Below, piece by piece: positions 1-10,456 of a stretch of DNA of 64,000 nucleotides; position 1 is the first letter of the stretch, and each line of letters starts with the position of its first letter. The stretch covers positions 186,001 through 250,000 of the forward strand of contig OZ025676.1 in assembly GCA_964019335.1 (NCBI GenBank), in the 5' to 3' direction. Made by a program: the position numbers and the translations under genes. A model generated the notes under the pieces. That model had not been told where the DNA came from and made no database searches. It saw nothing but the letters and a program-made list of their open reading frames with translations. The DNA comes from Diplonema japonicum. Taxonomy: Eukaryota > Euglenozoa > Diplonemea > Diplonemida > Diplonemidae.

Positions 1-1220
1 CTCCATTATGCATACTCAGGGGTTTGCGCGCGTCATGTCCGGAAACCGGTTTGAGCTGTTCTTTGGAAACATATATCTGTGCAAGGACCCATCCCGGGAC
101 CCTGATCGAGATGAGATCAGCCCGGCATGACAAACTCTACAAGGCCCGCTGGCTGGTTGAAGCTGCGATGCAGCGTTGGGGAAAGGCCTCCCGGACTATC
201 AAGGAACGGGGGCAGGTGATGAAAAGGGGAAGTTCCGTGTGTTCCAACGAAACAGGCCCGGCATGCACTTTTTTTTTGTGGCAGGGCGGAAAGCTTGTGC
301 TTCTCCTGAGCGCACCCCCCTTTCAAGCCAAAGATGACCGCCACTCGTCAAAGATGGGTCGGCAAGGCAAAGAAAAAGTCCAGGGTCGCCTTTCCCATTC
401 CAAGGTCGTTGAAACCTACACCTCCCTTATGGGGGGTGTAGATGGGAACGACGCTGCCACCCAACGCAACACAAAGTAGTCCGGGTGGCAGATGAAAATA
501 TTAAGGTTCCTGCTTGACAAAAGCCTCTTCAACTGCTGGGTACTTGCGAAGAGCGTCAATTCCCCCATCAAGTTCAATGAACTGGAAGAATGCATCGCAC
601 ACGGCCTCTGTAAATGCATGGGCAAAGAACCTGCACCATCGAGACCACAAGACTCGAAGGATGTAAGGTTTGACCGCATCAAAGAGCATTTTCCTGCAAA
701 AATTAGCATAATAGGTGCGTAGTCCATCATTGCATGGGTCCCAGAAGGTCCTCTGGCTATGAATGTTCCACCTGTGGCAAGCGCCTCTATTCCACACCTT
801 GCTTTTGGCTTTACCACCTGAACGAGGACATCACCGAGGATGATCTTCAGGAGCCCGAAACACCGACAAGTACCAGAAACTCACTGATAGACCCCCGGAC
901 CCCCTCCACTGGCCAGAGAGGGGTGAAACGCAAGCTAAATGTGGGCTAGAATAGTGTTACAAGGGGTTTTTAGTGCATTTTATTATTATTTATTTTGCAC
1001 TTTTTTCTACTCTTCCCCCCCTTACCAAAAAGGTTTTGGGTCAAAAATCATAAGTTCAAAAGCCAGTTCAGGGGAACCCTGATACCTGAATGCCTCCAGA
1101 GGTCATTTCCCCATAAAAAGAACACTTTGTATGGTTAAATGCTGCCATTTTTTTGAATTTTTTGGAATCGCCTCAAAAATGGGCTTTTTTCGGTTTTTTG
1201 CCTGTGGGCTTAATGGTTAA
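1..1220 (+). mobile_element. Decayed piggyBac-type transposon, 3' part
   Basis: The plus strand holds a broken piggyBac-family transposase, entered from the left edge. In three frames I read a segment like MSGNRFELFF (from 34), then KLYKARWLVE...RTIKERGQVMKRGSS and the hallmark SLMGGVDGND (about 445), then FLLDKSLFNCWVLAK (about 500). It ends with the Cys-rich ECSTCGKRLYSTPCFWLYH (about 760). A frameshift lies near 110, an in-frame TAG at 477-479, and another frameshift near 722, so it is not functional. The piggyBac family inserts at TTAA; a TTAA at 1217-1220 preceded by ATGG could be the right end, and the 5' end lies outside the window. The family call rests on motif recognition and is strong. 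The exact right boundary is inference. Confidence 0.8.
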
Positions 1221-1498
1221 ATAAAAATAATAATAATAAATAAGGGAGGGGGAGAGAAAAAGGGGGGGGAAATGAAAAATATTTAAAAAAAAAAAAAAAA
1301 ACTGGCAAATTGCATGAGGGGCCCGAGCCTCCTCAAAGCTGTACCCTGGCGAAACGAAAAACAATAATAAAAAAGAAGGGGGGGGGGGAGAAATAGAGAG
1401 GGAGAAGAGATGGGTGGTGTAGTAATTATAATTGTAAAAGGTCCATTCTTTCTTTTTTCTTCCCGCCCTTTCTCTCAGATATTACTTTTTCCACCAAA

Positions 1499-2045
1499 TC
1501 AATATTTCACTCTTAGCCCAGGAGACCTATAACGGCTTTGGCTTGAGCAAGAGATGACACGATAATCTGGAGGGTACCTATCGAAGTAAGAAGAGGCTGT
1601 GAGGGTGAAGCACACTTCTTCTTTTTTTTTTTAAATAAACTATTTGGGGACCGAAATAATGGTGGAAAAAATGGAAAAAAAAAAAGAAGACCCTTTTATC
1701 GAGATGACATAAAAAAAAAAAAACACAACCTTTCGCTACCAGTGTGAGCAAGAAAAAAGAAAAAGAAAAAAGAAAAGAGGAAGAAAAAAAAAGTCTTTGT
1801 AAACGAACGCCCCCTTCTGGGAGGCTTCCGACCTTTTTTTTTTTTTTTTTCGACACAACCCAGGCATACTGCCTCAGCCCAATTTGAAAAAAAAAAAAAA
1901 CTGTGTTTTGAGAAGAATGAGGAAAGCCTTGGTTTCCTGGTCACTCGTTTTTAAAAGGGGGGGGGACAAAATTAACTATTTTTTTATGGCCGAGATTGCT
2001 TCTGCTGATGATTCCTTCTCCATCACCTTTATTTGGCCTCCCCAT
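1499..2045 (-). other. Possible small spliced gene, unresolved exons
   Basis: Several islands of ordinary composition sit in homopolymer DNA and read open on the minus strand. One begins at an ATG at 2045 (reads MGRPNKGDGEGIISRSNLGH). A second lies around 1895-1935 (ETKAFLILLKTQ), a third near 1800-1830 (VGSLPEGGVRLQR), and a last runs to a TGA at 1501-1499 (YFDRYPPDYRVISCSSQSR). Short A/T/C-rich gaps with GT and AG ends separate them, resembling the introns proven elsewhere here. I could not find one consistent phase for all exons, and I do not recognise the protein. A decayed gene is the alternative. Confidence 0.3.
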
Positions 2046-3812
2046 CAAAACATGTTTACATCAGCCCAGTAACGATACCAAGTTTAAAAGCCTCTTTTTT
2101 TTTTCCCCAGGGGTACAGAAATGCGAGAAGTGAGGGCATTGAATCCTTGAGTATCACAACAGGTTTCCTCACCCCCCTTTTTTTCTTATCCTTCCCCCCC
2201 CCCCCCTTTGAAATTTTCTATAAAAAAACCCCCCCGAGTGATATCTTCTCTCGCTATTAAAAAAACCCCAAAGTATTGCCTTTTTTTACTAGATGAGCTT
2301 GGGAAGGGAAAGGGGGAAGAATAAAAAGGAAAGAGAAGGGAAAAAAAAAAAAAAAAAAAAAAACAAGGGAACGGGGGGATGACGAAGAAAATACAGAGAA
2401 GAGGTGAATAAGGAAGAACAGCAGGGTAAAGGGAGCAAATAAAGAGAAAGAGGAGGAGGAGGAGGGAGGGAAGAAGTAGATGGGGACAGGAGAGACTAGA
2501 GAATAGCACTCTTCTCTCCTTTTTTTTTCTTTTTTTTTTCCCCCCTGATAATTTTTTGTTTTGTTTCCCTTTTTTTTTTTTTTTTTCCTTGCTTTTGTTT
2601 GTGCTGGTTTTGGGGGGGTTATACGGGTTCTTATGGTACAAAAAAAAACAGGGACGGGGGGGATCAGGTGAAAAGTAGCTTTAAAAAAAAAAATAGAAAA
2701 AAAAAAAAGAAAAAAAAACCATGTACTACCACAATCCCCGCTCTTTACTTGTTAAATAAAAAAAAAAGGGGAAGAAGAAAAACGGGCATTTGTCAAATTC
2801 ACAATTACTATTTGGTGGCGCCTTCTACGGTCTTTAAAAAGCCTTTTTTTTTCCAAAGATTTCTTCCCCCCCCCAGAATAAAAAACTTTTGTCGAGCCAA
2901 AATATCTCAGCTCACACTTTAAAAAAAAAAATCTTTGTTTGATATCTATTAAAAACACTGCAATCATCACCTTTCGATCTCATTGCTTCTGCGCACCGGC
3001 TGTTCCGCGTTAAAAATTATATGTTAGCCTAAGTTAACAGGAGCATTTCCTTCTGGTGAGAAGATGTCACCCCCCCCCCCCCCCCCCCCATTCTTTCCCC
3101 TTTTCCATAGACAAATATCTGATGATAGAACTTTTTTTGTTTGCGTTTAAAAAAAAAAAGATCTTTTTTTTTTGTTTCCCCTCAAGGAGAGAGAGAGAGA
3201 GAGAGAGACACGTTATGGCTCGATAGAAGGAGCACAGGGGAATTCCTCCCCCTTTTATTTTCATTTTTTTTTTTCCAGTCGTCCAGTATTGTCTCCTTGT
3301 ATAACATCATATCTCTAAAAACCTGTACCTCATATTTCTAAAACCCGATGGCGGGAATTGTCGCGTGGAAGAAGAAAAAAAAATATTGCCTGGCGGTACA
3401 AAGCGGCTTTTTCTTTTGTACCCGAAGTGGCATTTTCTTTTTTTTTTTTGAGGCTCTTCCAAGAGAAAGTCCGTGGCGATGCAAAGATTCCCCGCACTTT
3501 GACGGGTTTTAGAGATATGAGGCGTAAAAAAAAAAAAAAAAATCTCAAAAGACCCGAAAGAAATCCTAACAGGGAGGGGAAGGGAAGGGAAGGGAAGGGG
3601 GGGGGGGGGGGGGGGGAAATATGGGTATAACATGGGCAGAAGAAGAGGCCTTTTATCGCATTCTCCAAACCTTTATTTAAAAAAAAAAAAATAATAATAA
3701 GGTAGGCAACAACAGACAATTTAAAAAAAAAACGCAAAGCTCGTGCATGCGAGTGTTGTTCCTCTCCCCCCCACACACGGCGAAAAAGCAAACGTAAAAG
3801 ACAGTTCTTGCA

Positions 3813-3813
<1 letters not shown>

Positions 3814-3843
<30 letters not shown>
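3814..3843. repeat. Poly(A) tract, 30 bases
   Basis: Uninterrupted A run on the plus strand. Similar long A/T runs occur at 5700-5732, 7426-7467 (42 T), 29606-29636 and 36544-36581 (38 T). Their lengths may be unreliable if the assembly came from homopolymer-prone reads. Confidence 0.9.
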
Positions 3844-3845
<2 letters not shown>

Positions 3846-4182
3846 AGTACTGTAATCCTCTAAGATTTGCCCTTGAGAGAGCGTCACCGGAGATATTCCG
3901 GTAATAGTTAAGAGGTTACAAGGAATGTGGCAAATAGAAGAAGAAGATAGAGCAAGAGAAGGGGGAGGGAAAAAAATGAACAACTGCCAGTTTTCTAACA
4001 GCACGTAGGAGGCATAATTAAAAAAAAAAGAAATTTGAGGAGGAAAAAAAAAAAAAAAAGGATTGTAAAAAGGAGCCACGAGAGAAGACTTGGCTGGGGC
4101 AATGGGGAGAGGGGAAAAAAAAAAGGAGGGGGGCAAAAATAGTAGTAAAGAAAACTTTCTCCGAAACCAGAAAGAAGAAAGA

Positions 4183-4219
4183 GAAGAAGAAGAAGAAGAA
4201 GAAGAAGAAGAAGAAGAAA
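4183..4219. repeat. (GAA)n microsatellite
   Basis: About twelve GAA units on the plus strand within spacer DNA. No gene overlaps it. Confidence 0.85.
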
Positions 4220-4842
4220 GGTGAAGAGAGAGATTATTCCCTCTGGGAAAAATTTTTTTTTTGGGGACAATATTATAAAAAAGATTTTATTCTGAAACAA
4301 TTTCGCATCTCTGTAATAATAAACGAAAAAAAAAGGGGGGGGAAGGGGGAAAATCCCTAATTGTAAGGGTCTTTTTTTTTTTAATTCTATCTTGCACTGC
4401 TATACCTTTGTGTTTGAGAATGTGCTACAAAAAAAAAGGGGGGGGGGGGAAATAGAAACAGAAGGGTAGTAGGGAAAGGGGCGCGCGCGTGAAAGGGGGG
4501 TATTTCTTTATTTTTCTTTCCCCTCCTTTCTATTCTTTTTCTTTTTTAAAAACCTTTTTTTTTCGAGTCAGTTTTACGGGGTTTGGAAAAATATAATAAG
4601 GCGTACGGGAAAAAGGCCAGTGTCTGGAATTAATTTTTTCGAACTTTTGAAGAAAAAAAAAGATTTAAAAAAAGAGAGAAAAGAGGAACTGGCCATAATT
4701 TGTACGCGCCAACTCCTTCAGATGAATACCTTTGTTCGGGCAAGTCAAAGATTAGTTGCTGAAAGAGAAAAAAAAAAAAAAAAAACAAGGACTTTACCCA
4801 CTTTTTTCCTTACGAACATTTTCTCAGATCCGGCAAACAAAC

Positions 4843-4879
<37 letters not shown>

Positions 4880-5126
4880 CCAAGAAATGGAGAAACTACT
4901 TTAAAAAAGGAGGAAGAGAGTGAACAGGGAACCGAAGGACCTTTCGAAGAAAAGCCTCGACCAAAGGGGAAAAAAAAAAAAAACTTCTTTTTTCTTTTTA
5001 AAAAGCGAAAAAAAAGAGGGGGGGAAACTATCAAACCAAAGGTCTTTTTTAAAAAACAGCCCTTTGTTTTTCCCCCCTTTTCTTTTCTTTTTTTCTAAAC
5101 GTGTTCTACCAATTTTTTTCTGTTTC

Positions 5127-5158
<32 letters not shown>

Positions 5159-5239
5159 CGGTTTTAATTGATAGGTGGAGCAGAAGGGAAGGGAGAAAAG
5201 AAGACAGAAAAAAAAAGAGGAAGAAAAAAAAACTCCCCC

Positions 5240-5467
5240 AAGGTAGGCACTTTGTGAACCTGTGTGTTTTTCTTTTCCTTCCCACAAAAGAAGATTCTTC
5301 GAGTAGCAACCAAAAGAAACATAAGGAAACTTATACTTTGCAGCAATTTCCCCACCCAAAACTGCACGAGCGCAGAATCTTGGTTACCCGGGGCGCCCCC
5401 CGTAATCAAAGTAGACTGCGCCTGTAGTTACTTATACACCGGGCGGTTTGTAAGCAACCAAAGTCAT
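5240..5467 (-). pseudogene. Copy of the MTLVAYKPPG small-gene family, broken
   Basis: On the minus strand an ATG at 5467 after an A-rich leader starts MTLVAYKPPG. The first about 80 bases match the plus-strand sequence at 30835-30920 at roughly 80-85 percent, and most differences are transitions. Here a TAA replaces the CAA found in the other copy, and one extra T in the following TACTTTGATTAC shifts the frame. Beyond that, GAPGNQDSALVQFWVGKLLQ is open and parallels GAPGNQDHPEHLQYIL in the other copy. A GTATAAG donor and an AAG acceptor 40 nt later could join it to a basic segment (SSFVGRKRKTHRFTKC). The protein family is unknown to me. A non-coding dispersed repeat is the alternative. Confidence 0.4.
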
Positions 5468-5699
5468 TTTTCTTTCTTTCTTTCTTTTTTTCTTTTTTTC
5501 TTTTTTTTTTTTTTTTAAATTTCCTCTTCTACTTTTCCCTCTCTCTTGTTCCCTTTCTTTTAAAGAATAGCAAAATAAAAAAAACGAAAAAAAATTATAT
5601 TTTTTTTTAGAGGGAAATAAAAAAGAAATCTTTTTTTCTTCCCCTGCCCTTGCAAAGGGGGGGGGGGGGGGGGGGGAGAAGGAGAGGGAAGAGAGAGGG

Positions 5700-5733
<34 letters not shown>

Positions 5734-5913
5734 AAGGCAGCGAGTTAGAGGAATGAGAATAGATATTTTTTTCATTTTTTTTTTTTCTTCCTCTCCCCTT
5801 CCAACCGCACGCCAATAAACAATCTCTCCCCTCCTCTCCCACCCCGGCCCCCTGACCCTCAAGGGGAGTGAGAATGGGAAGGAAAAAAAAAAAAAAAAAA
5901 AAAAAAAAGGAAA
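5468..5913. other. Homopolymer-rich spacer
   Basis: CT-rich runs, a G run near 5658-5676, a 33-base A run at 5700-5732 and another A run at 5884-5908. No feature other than simple sequence was seen. Confidence 0.6.
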
Positions 5914-6505
5914 TTAAAACAAAGGTGCGGCGAGTTGCTTTGGGGCGGCAAAAGACATAATGGGGGACGGTGGGGGGGTTGAGAGAAGTTCCTTGAGAAA
6001 GTAAGAGGGATCGTATTCACAGTCGGCCGACTCGCCCTCGCTTTCACTGGACGAAATGCTACGCGCCTCCTGGTTTCGCCAGACATAAGAATCTGAAGAA
6101 ATATCATTCGGGAAGAACACAGAGTGCTCATCGCACTGAGGCGAGTGTACGTAATACCCCTTGTAGTACATGGCGTCCACGCTGTTGACATGCCTGTCAG
6201 CGTCCTCCTCTGTGAGGAACTGCACGTAGGCGTGGACCATCCCGTTGTAACCCTTGTCGTTTCTCTTCTTTGTTTTGGGGTTCACCGCAATGAGGTCGAT
6301 CCTGTCCATCGAGTACCGCAGGTCAGACATCTGCACGATCTCCCTTGCCTCGTCCAGGGTTAGTGTTCGCTTGTCTTTGATCGACAGAATCAGTACGCGC
6401 GAGCGACGGATCTCCTTTTTGAACGCAAGCCTTCTGTTGATGGACAGGCTGTGCATAGCCTGGGGGTTCACCTCACCAGTGAAGTACACACGGTTTTTGT
6501 GCCTG

Positions 6506-6536
<31 letters not shown>

Positions 6537-6987
6537 TGTTGTAGCCCAGGGCTACATCGATAAAAAAGCAAAAGGCTGATAAAGGACTATATATTCCTCT
6601 AAAGCGAACATTGTCGCAAGCAATATCAACAATTACCAAATGTCTGCCCCCCCCCCCCCCCCCCACCCCCCAAAAAAAAGCTGACCCGCGTGAGAAAAAC
6701 AGCAGTGTAGACATAATTTGTTGGCAATAAATAGTAATTTTTTTTTTTCCCCCATACAAAAATCTCTCGATGACTGTGCAGTCACCTGTTCCGAGTTTTT
6801 TCTTGAATTCTTTGATCGACTCGTTGGCATGGAGGACAGCAACGAAGCAGTCGACAGTGTCCCCCCACTGCTTTTCGGGCTTCGTGGTCATTCGGGGCAT
6901 GGCCACTGCCGATGCCATATTAGTCGGTGCAGCAGTGAGGTTTGTGGGTGCGGGACCGACTGCGGTGGGCGGGAAGCTGCGCCTCAT
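5914..6987 (-). CDS. RRM-type RNA-binding protein
   Basis: Two exons, 6987-6758 and 6502-5914, give 272 residues. The start MRRSFPPTAVG is the first ATG after the poly(A) leader. A longer open frame through the intron is only a read-through of the A run. The N-terminus is Pro/Ala/Thr-rich. The middle reads RSRVLILSIKDKRTLTLDEA, then GMVHAYVQFLTEEDADRHV and MYYKGYYVHS. This is the beta-alpha-beta pattern of an RNA recognition motif with a degenerate RNP1. The tail is acidic and serine-rich (SISSSESEGESAD), then Pro-rich. RRM proteins bind RNA in processing, stability or translation; the exact role cannot be told. The intron (6503-6757, 255 nt) has a GTATGG donor and an ACAG acceptor after a long A run. 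Splicing restores frame (TT + G CAC). Confidence 0.7.
6503..6757 (-). other. Long intron with inverted repeat
   Basis: This 255-nt intron of the RRM gene is far longer than the other introns here. It holds a C/G run, an A run before the acceptor, and a perfect inverted repeat GTAGCCCAGGGCTAC at 6541-6555. On the transcribed strand that repeat is followed by ACAATA, loosely like an H/ACA box. An intron-encoded small RNA is possible but unproven. Confidence 0.5.
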
Positions 6988-7423
6988 ATTTCGTGTTTTT
7001 TTTTTTTTTTTTTCTTTTATTCCCTTTTTTTCTTTATTTGATTGAAATAAAAAAAAAAAAAAAAAACTGAAGAATTTTGAAACTGAAGAATATAATTGAG
7101 ACGAAAAAAAAAAAAAAAAGGGGGAAAAAAGAAAAAGAAAAAAAAGAGAAAAAGGGGGGTGGACACGGTCCCCCCTTTTCCATCTTCCCCCTTTCATCTT
7201 TTCGGAAAAGGAGAGAAACAAATAACAAAATAAAAAACAAATCGGAGAGAGAGAGTTTTTTTTTTATTCTCCTTTTTTTTTTTTCTTCCAACTTTTTTCG
7301 AAAGGAAAAGGAGAGGTGGAAAAAAAAAAGTGAAGGGTGAGGGGACGGGCGGGCAGAAAACCAACAATTTTCAAAATAAAAAATGGGATTTTGCTCGGGC
7401 ACAAGTTGCATATAGTCATAAAG

Positions 7424-7468
<45 letters not shown>

Positions 7469-7628
7469 AGAAAAGATAAATATTTGTAACAAAAAAAAAA
7501 AATAAAAAAAAAAAAAAAACCCCTGTGCCATCCTAAAAAGAATGTTCCAATGTATTCGTCTATTTGTAATGGGTAAAAAAAATAATTGTTGTTTTTCCTG
7601 CCCCCCGCCCTCAATTCTTTCTTAATAT
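6988..7628. other. Spacer between RRM and kelch-kinase genes
   Basis: A/T and G-rich simple sequence including a 42-base T run at 7426-7467. A short ordinary-composition island at about 7340-7420 shows no convincing gene. Confidence 0.6.
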
Positions 7629-10049
7629 TCATCCTTCCTTGATAATCTCCTGCAACCTATCAAGGACCTCCCGAGCAGTGGGACGAAGGTGGTAATCAGG
7701 CGTCAAACACGACAGCAACACAGAAGTAACATTTTCAGAATAGTGTTCCGAAAGCTCCTTCCGAATAACCTCCGGAAGCCCCTTAGGATCCCTCAGAACA
7801 TCTGAAAACATAACACGAGTGTTATGCACATCCGCCCTCCTCTCACAGGCGGCGTACATAATACACCCCAAGGCCCATACATCAACTTCAGTACCATACT
7901 TACGCTCCCAACACTCAGGAGCGACATAAGGAAGAGAACCGGCTTGGGTATTACAATATGTTTGTTCTATGTGACGTGCTAGGCCGAAATCGGTGACGAC
8001 AATTTCTGTCCTGCAATCTTTCATAAGTATGTTTTCCGGTTTAAGATCACGGTGTACTACTGGAGGCGACGTTCCGTGGATCAGAGCTAACACTTCACAG
8101 ATTTGACGTGATATGGACAGGATGAGGCTTTCCCCTATGATAGATCCTCGAGATTCGTGTTCCGAGATAAATTTTCGAAGGTCGCCTTCCTTGTAATATT
8201 CCATAACGATGGATACGTACCGCGGGCATTGGCGTTTTATTATCTCGTCTTGAAGCGCTGTTTTTTCGGTAGCCTCGCCTTCCTCTGCCCAGTTCATGAA
8301 TATTTCAACGATGCGGACGACGTGGGGTGAGGATTGGAACCCTTTCAACACGTTAAACTCCTGCATCGCCTCGTCCCGTTCATGATCGCTGGAGCAGGTT
8401 ATATACTTCATGGCGTAGTTTAGGTTCGTAGCGGTGTTCCTCACCAGATACACCACACCGTAGGAACCTGTACCTAGTTTTGATATCGGCTCGTAAAGCG
8501 TGCTTCCTTGTATCCCATCTGTCGTTCCCTTCTTCGACTCCTTTTTGTTCAACCACATGGCCGCCACCAACACCAACACCCCTACCGCGGTTCCTACTAT
8601 TATGAACCCCACAGTAGCATTGTTGCCGTTACCCGATGCTGGTGAAGGTGTGTCGGGGGAATTTGTTGTTATCGATGTTGGAGCTGGGGACGGTTGGATG
8701 GGTTTATCAGGCGAGATTGTGATGGGGTTTGATGAAAGCGGGATGAACGGTCCTCCAGACTGGGGTAAGACACATCCGGCACTTCCCATCTGACAATGAC
8801 CTAATGGGCATAGAACATTTGACACATCTGCCGTGTGGTCGGGGCAGACTCCGAGGGAGAAGCAAATGTACACAACACCGAAAGATATGTCCTCCAATGC
8901 GAACTTCACCTTGTCGCCGTAGAGCTCATCGGTTGTGCCGTCTAACCGGATGGAACAGTCGGGTGTTGTGGCAAGCCTTACCGAGTAGTATGGTTCTTTG
9001 ACGATTCCAACGAACGTCAGCTCGACAGGCTTACCTGCGACAGGTTTCACTGGGTAGCACGAAAACGCAGGCAGCGTGATCCCAGCGTCGATTTGCATTG
9101 CGGACTGAAGGACGGCTGATGTGTTGCTCCGATTCACACCGCCGATCGAGTAAAAAAGAACTCTTTGGTTCCCGTCCTGTCTGACGGAAGGGGCGTAGTG
9201 TAGTACCCCGTCACCGCTTGACCCGACAGAACTCATCGTGAATTGTTTTGAGAGGTTGCTCCAGATGCCTATGTTGACCGTGTTCGACACCACCCAGTCA
9301 ACCACGTAGAGGTAACCCCCTATTGCTTCCCCTGTTGGGTTCACCACTGGCGCGTACAGTTCCTGAGTGGTCTGCGACTGATGTGTCGCAATGTTGTAGA
9401 CAAGGAAGTCCCTTGTCCATGCCCCGTCACGCTGGCCGCCGATCGCGTACAGAGAAAAGGTGTCTGTCAGAAACAGATACGAGGTTGCGGTGGGTGCAAA
9501 CCCTTCCACTTTGGAAAAGGTGTTGTGTATAGGTTCCCAGCGCAACGTCACAGTGGGGGACGAGATGTAAAACTTGTTGCCGACAGCTTGGACCCTAGCG
9601 TTGATGTGGAGCGGCATTGTGGTTGTAATCGTCGTCCATTGTTTGGATGGCTGCTTTGTGGGGTCGAAGACGTACACGAGGTTTGAGTACTGGAGTGAGC
9701 TTGGTTCTATCGAACCAGAGACGAAGAGGAAGATGACGCCGTGCAAGGGTGCTGCGCACTGTTGGCCTACGACGGATTTAGGTGGGGTGTCGAACTGTTG
9801 CCATCCTTGGCCGCCTGAGGTGTGCAGTGCCCACACGCCCCCGCGGGTTTTGTTTTCCATGATGCCGCCCACCACGTACACGTACTCGCCCAAGGTCACG
9901 GCGCTTGCGTTGACCACTCCCCCTTGCTTCATGGTGGCGTCCCCTTCCACACGGCATATAGGGTTGTTCCCAGGCGGGCCTTGTCCACACTGCCCCGCCG
10001 CCCACCCCACCACTACCAGAATATTGACCCAACGTTGCATTTTTGTCAC
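7629..10049 (-). CDS. Kelch-repeat receptor with cytosolic protein kinase domain
   Basis: One uninterrupted frame of 806 residues. A signal peptide (about 1-22, ILVVVGWAAGQC) is followed by a kelch-like ectodomain (about 40-330) with motifs such as GEYVYVVGGIMENK, LYAIGGQRDG and LFYSIGGVNRS. A Cys-containing Ig-like stretch follows, then a Ser/Pro/Thr stalk and one TM helix (about 475-498, IIVGTAVGVLVLVAAMW). The cytosolic kinase domain (about 515-805) keeps the Gly loop LGTGSYGVVYLV, the Lys in YAMKYIT, HRDLKPEN, TDFGLARH and VAPECW, so it looks active. The lobe resembles the NEK/CAMK side of the Ser/Thr kinases. The inferred role is a plasma-membrane receptor kinase. Kelch ectodomains on receptor kinases are unusual, and the ligand is unknown. 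The start was chosen as the ATG of the signal peptide. Confidence 0.8.
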   Translation of the reverse strand: MTKMQRWVNILVVVGWAAGQCGQGPPGNNPICRVEGDATMKQGGVVNASAVTLGEYVYVVGGIMENKTRGGVWALHTSGGQGWQQFDTPPKSVVGQQCAAPLHGVIFLFVSGSIEPSSLQYSNLVYVFDPTKQPSKQWTTITTTMPLHINARVQAVGNKFYISSPTVTLRWEPIHNTFSKVEGFAPTATSYLFLTDTFSLYAIGGQRDGAWTRDFLVYNIATHQSQTTQELYAPVVNPTGEAIGGYLYVVDWVVSNTVNIGIWSNLSKQFTMSSVGSSGDGVLHYAPSVRQDGNQRVLFYSIGGVNRSNTSAVLQSAMQIDAGITLPAFSCYPVKPVAGKPVELTFVGIVKEPYYSVRLATTPDCSIRLDGTTDELYGDKVKFALEDISFGVVYICFSLGVCPDHTADVSNVLCPLGHCQMGSAGCVLPQSGGPFIPLSSNPITISPDKPIQPSPAPTSITTNSPDTPSPASGNGNNATVGFIIVGTAVGVLVLVAAMWLNKKESKKGTTDGIQGSTLYEPISKLGTGSYGVVYLVRNTATNLNYAMKYITCSSDHERDEAMQEFNVLKGFQSSPHVVRIVEIFMNWAEEGEATEKTALQDEIIKRQCPRYVSIVMEYYKEGDLRKFISEHESRGSIIGESLILSISRQICEVLALIHGTSPPVVHRDLKPENILMKDCRTEIVVTDFGLARHIEQTYCNTQAGSLPYVAPECWERKYGTEVDVWALGCIMYAACERRADVHNTRVMFSDVLRDPKGLPEVIRKELSEHYSENVTSVLLSCLTPDYHLRPTAREVLDRLQEIIKEG

Positions 10050-10456
10050 GCCATCCTTTTATTTTGTTTTGTTAGGGGTTTTAAAGGGAGTTTAAAGATT
10101 AAAGGGGAAGGGGGGAAAAGGAAAAGGGGGAAAGCGGGGGTTAAGAACCAAAACAGGACACAAACAAAAACAGATATACTGTAAAACAAAAAAAAAAAAC
10201 AAAAAAAAGCCGAACGGACAAAAGCCGAACGGGACGTTTTTCCGCCCGGTATTTTTTTTTTCTTTTTTACAGTATTTTTTTTTTTTTTTTCTTTTCTTTT
10301 TTCTTTCTCCCCTTTCATGCACTTTTTTGCGAGTAAAGGCGACGCCACCCCGCTAAATAAAAAAAGAAGCAGCATGGAAATACCGCACACACAAAAAAAA
10401 AAAAAAAAAAAATAGTGGGAGCTTAGCTCCCCCCAGGTTCCTTTAGTTATCGAATT
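10050..10456. other. Spacer
   Basis: A/T-rich DNA with A and T runs (10188-10206, 10251-10290, 10391-10411) lies between the F-box gene stop and the kelch-kinase start. A 114-residue minus-strand frame starting MCGISMLLLF is mostly Lys/Phe runs and is judged spurious. Nothing else was seen. Confidence 0.55.

Larger units (their letters stand above)
2046..5239. other. Homopolymer-rich spacer
   Basis: This stretch is dominated by A, T, G and C runs. It contains a (GA)n at 3187-3208, a (GAA)n at 4183-4219, a C run at about 3067-3088 and a 30-base A run at 3814-3843. Open frames here encode only poly-Lys, poly-Phe or poly-Pro and are artefacts of the runs. Islands of ordinary composition at 2950-3070, 3300-3520 and 4680-4770 could be exons of small genes, but I could not assemble any of them. 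Confidence 0.6.

Noticed and set aside
3187-3208. (GA)n, considered as a CRISPR-like or regulatory repeat
   Set aside because: It is a plain microsatellite with no spacers and no neighbouring gene. The context is eukaryotic.
3330-4136. 268-codon minus-strand frame
   Set aside because: It consists of poly-Phe, poly-Lys and poly-Pro stretches from homopolymer runs, with no domain and no plausible start context.
5430-5447. A 16-nt GT-AG micro-intron (GTATAAGTAACTACAG) in the MTLVAYKPPG copy
   Set aside because: It is far shorter than the proven introns here (32 nt or more), and the reading frame after removal does not match the intact copy.
5914-7221. 435-codon continuous frame through the RRM gene
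   Set aside because: It reads through an A-run intron and an upstream homopolymer leader. The two-exon model gives a coherent RRM and a correct frame.
10046-10390. 114-codon minus-strand frame with a hydrophobic start
   Set aside because: Apart from a short leader-like start it is poly-Lys and poly-Phe from homopolymers, and it overlaps the leader of the kelch-kinase gene.
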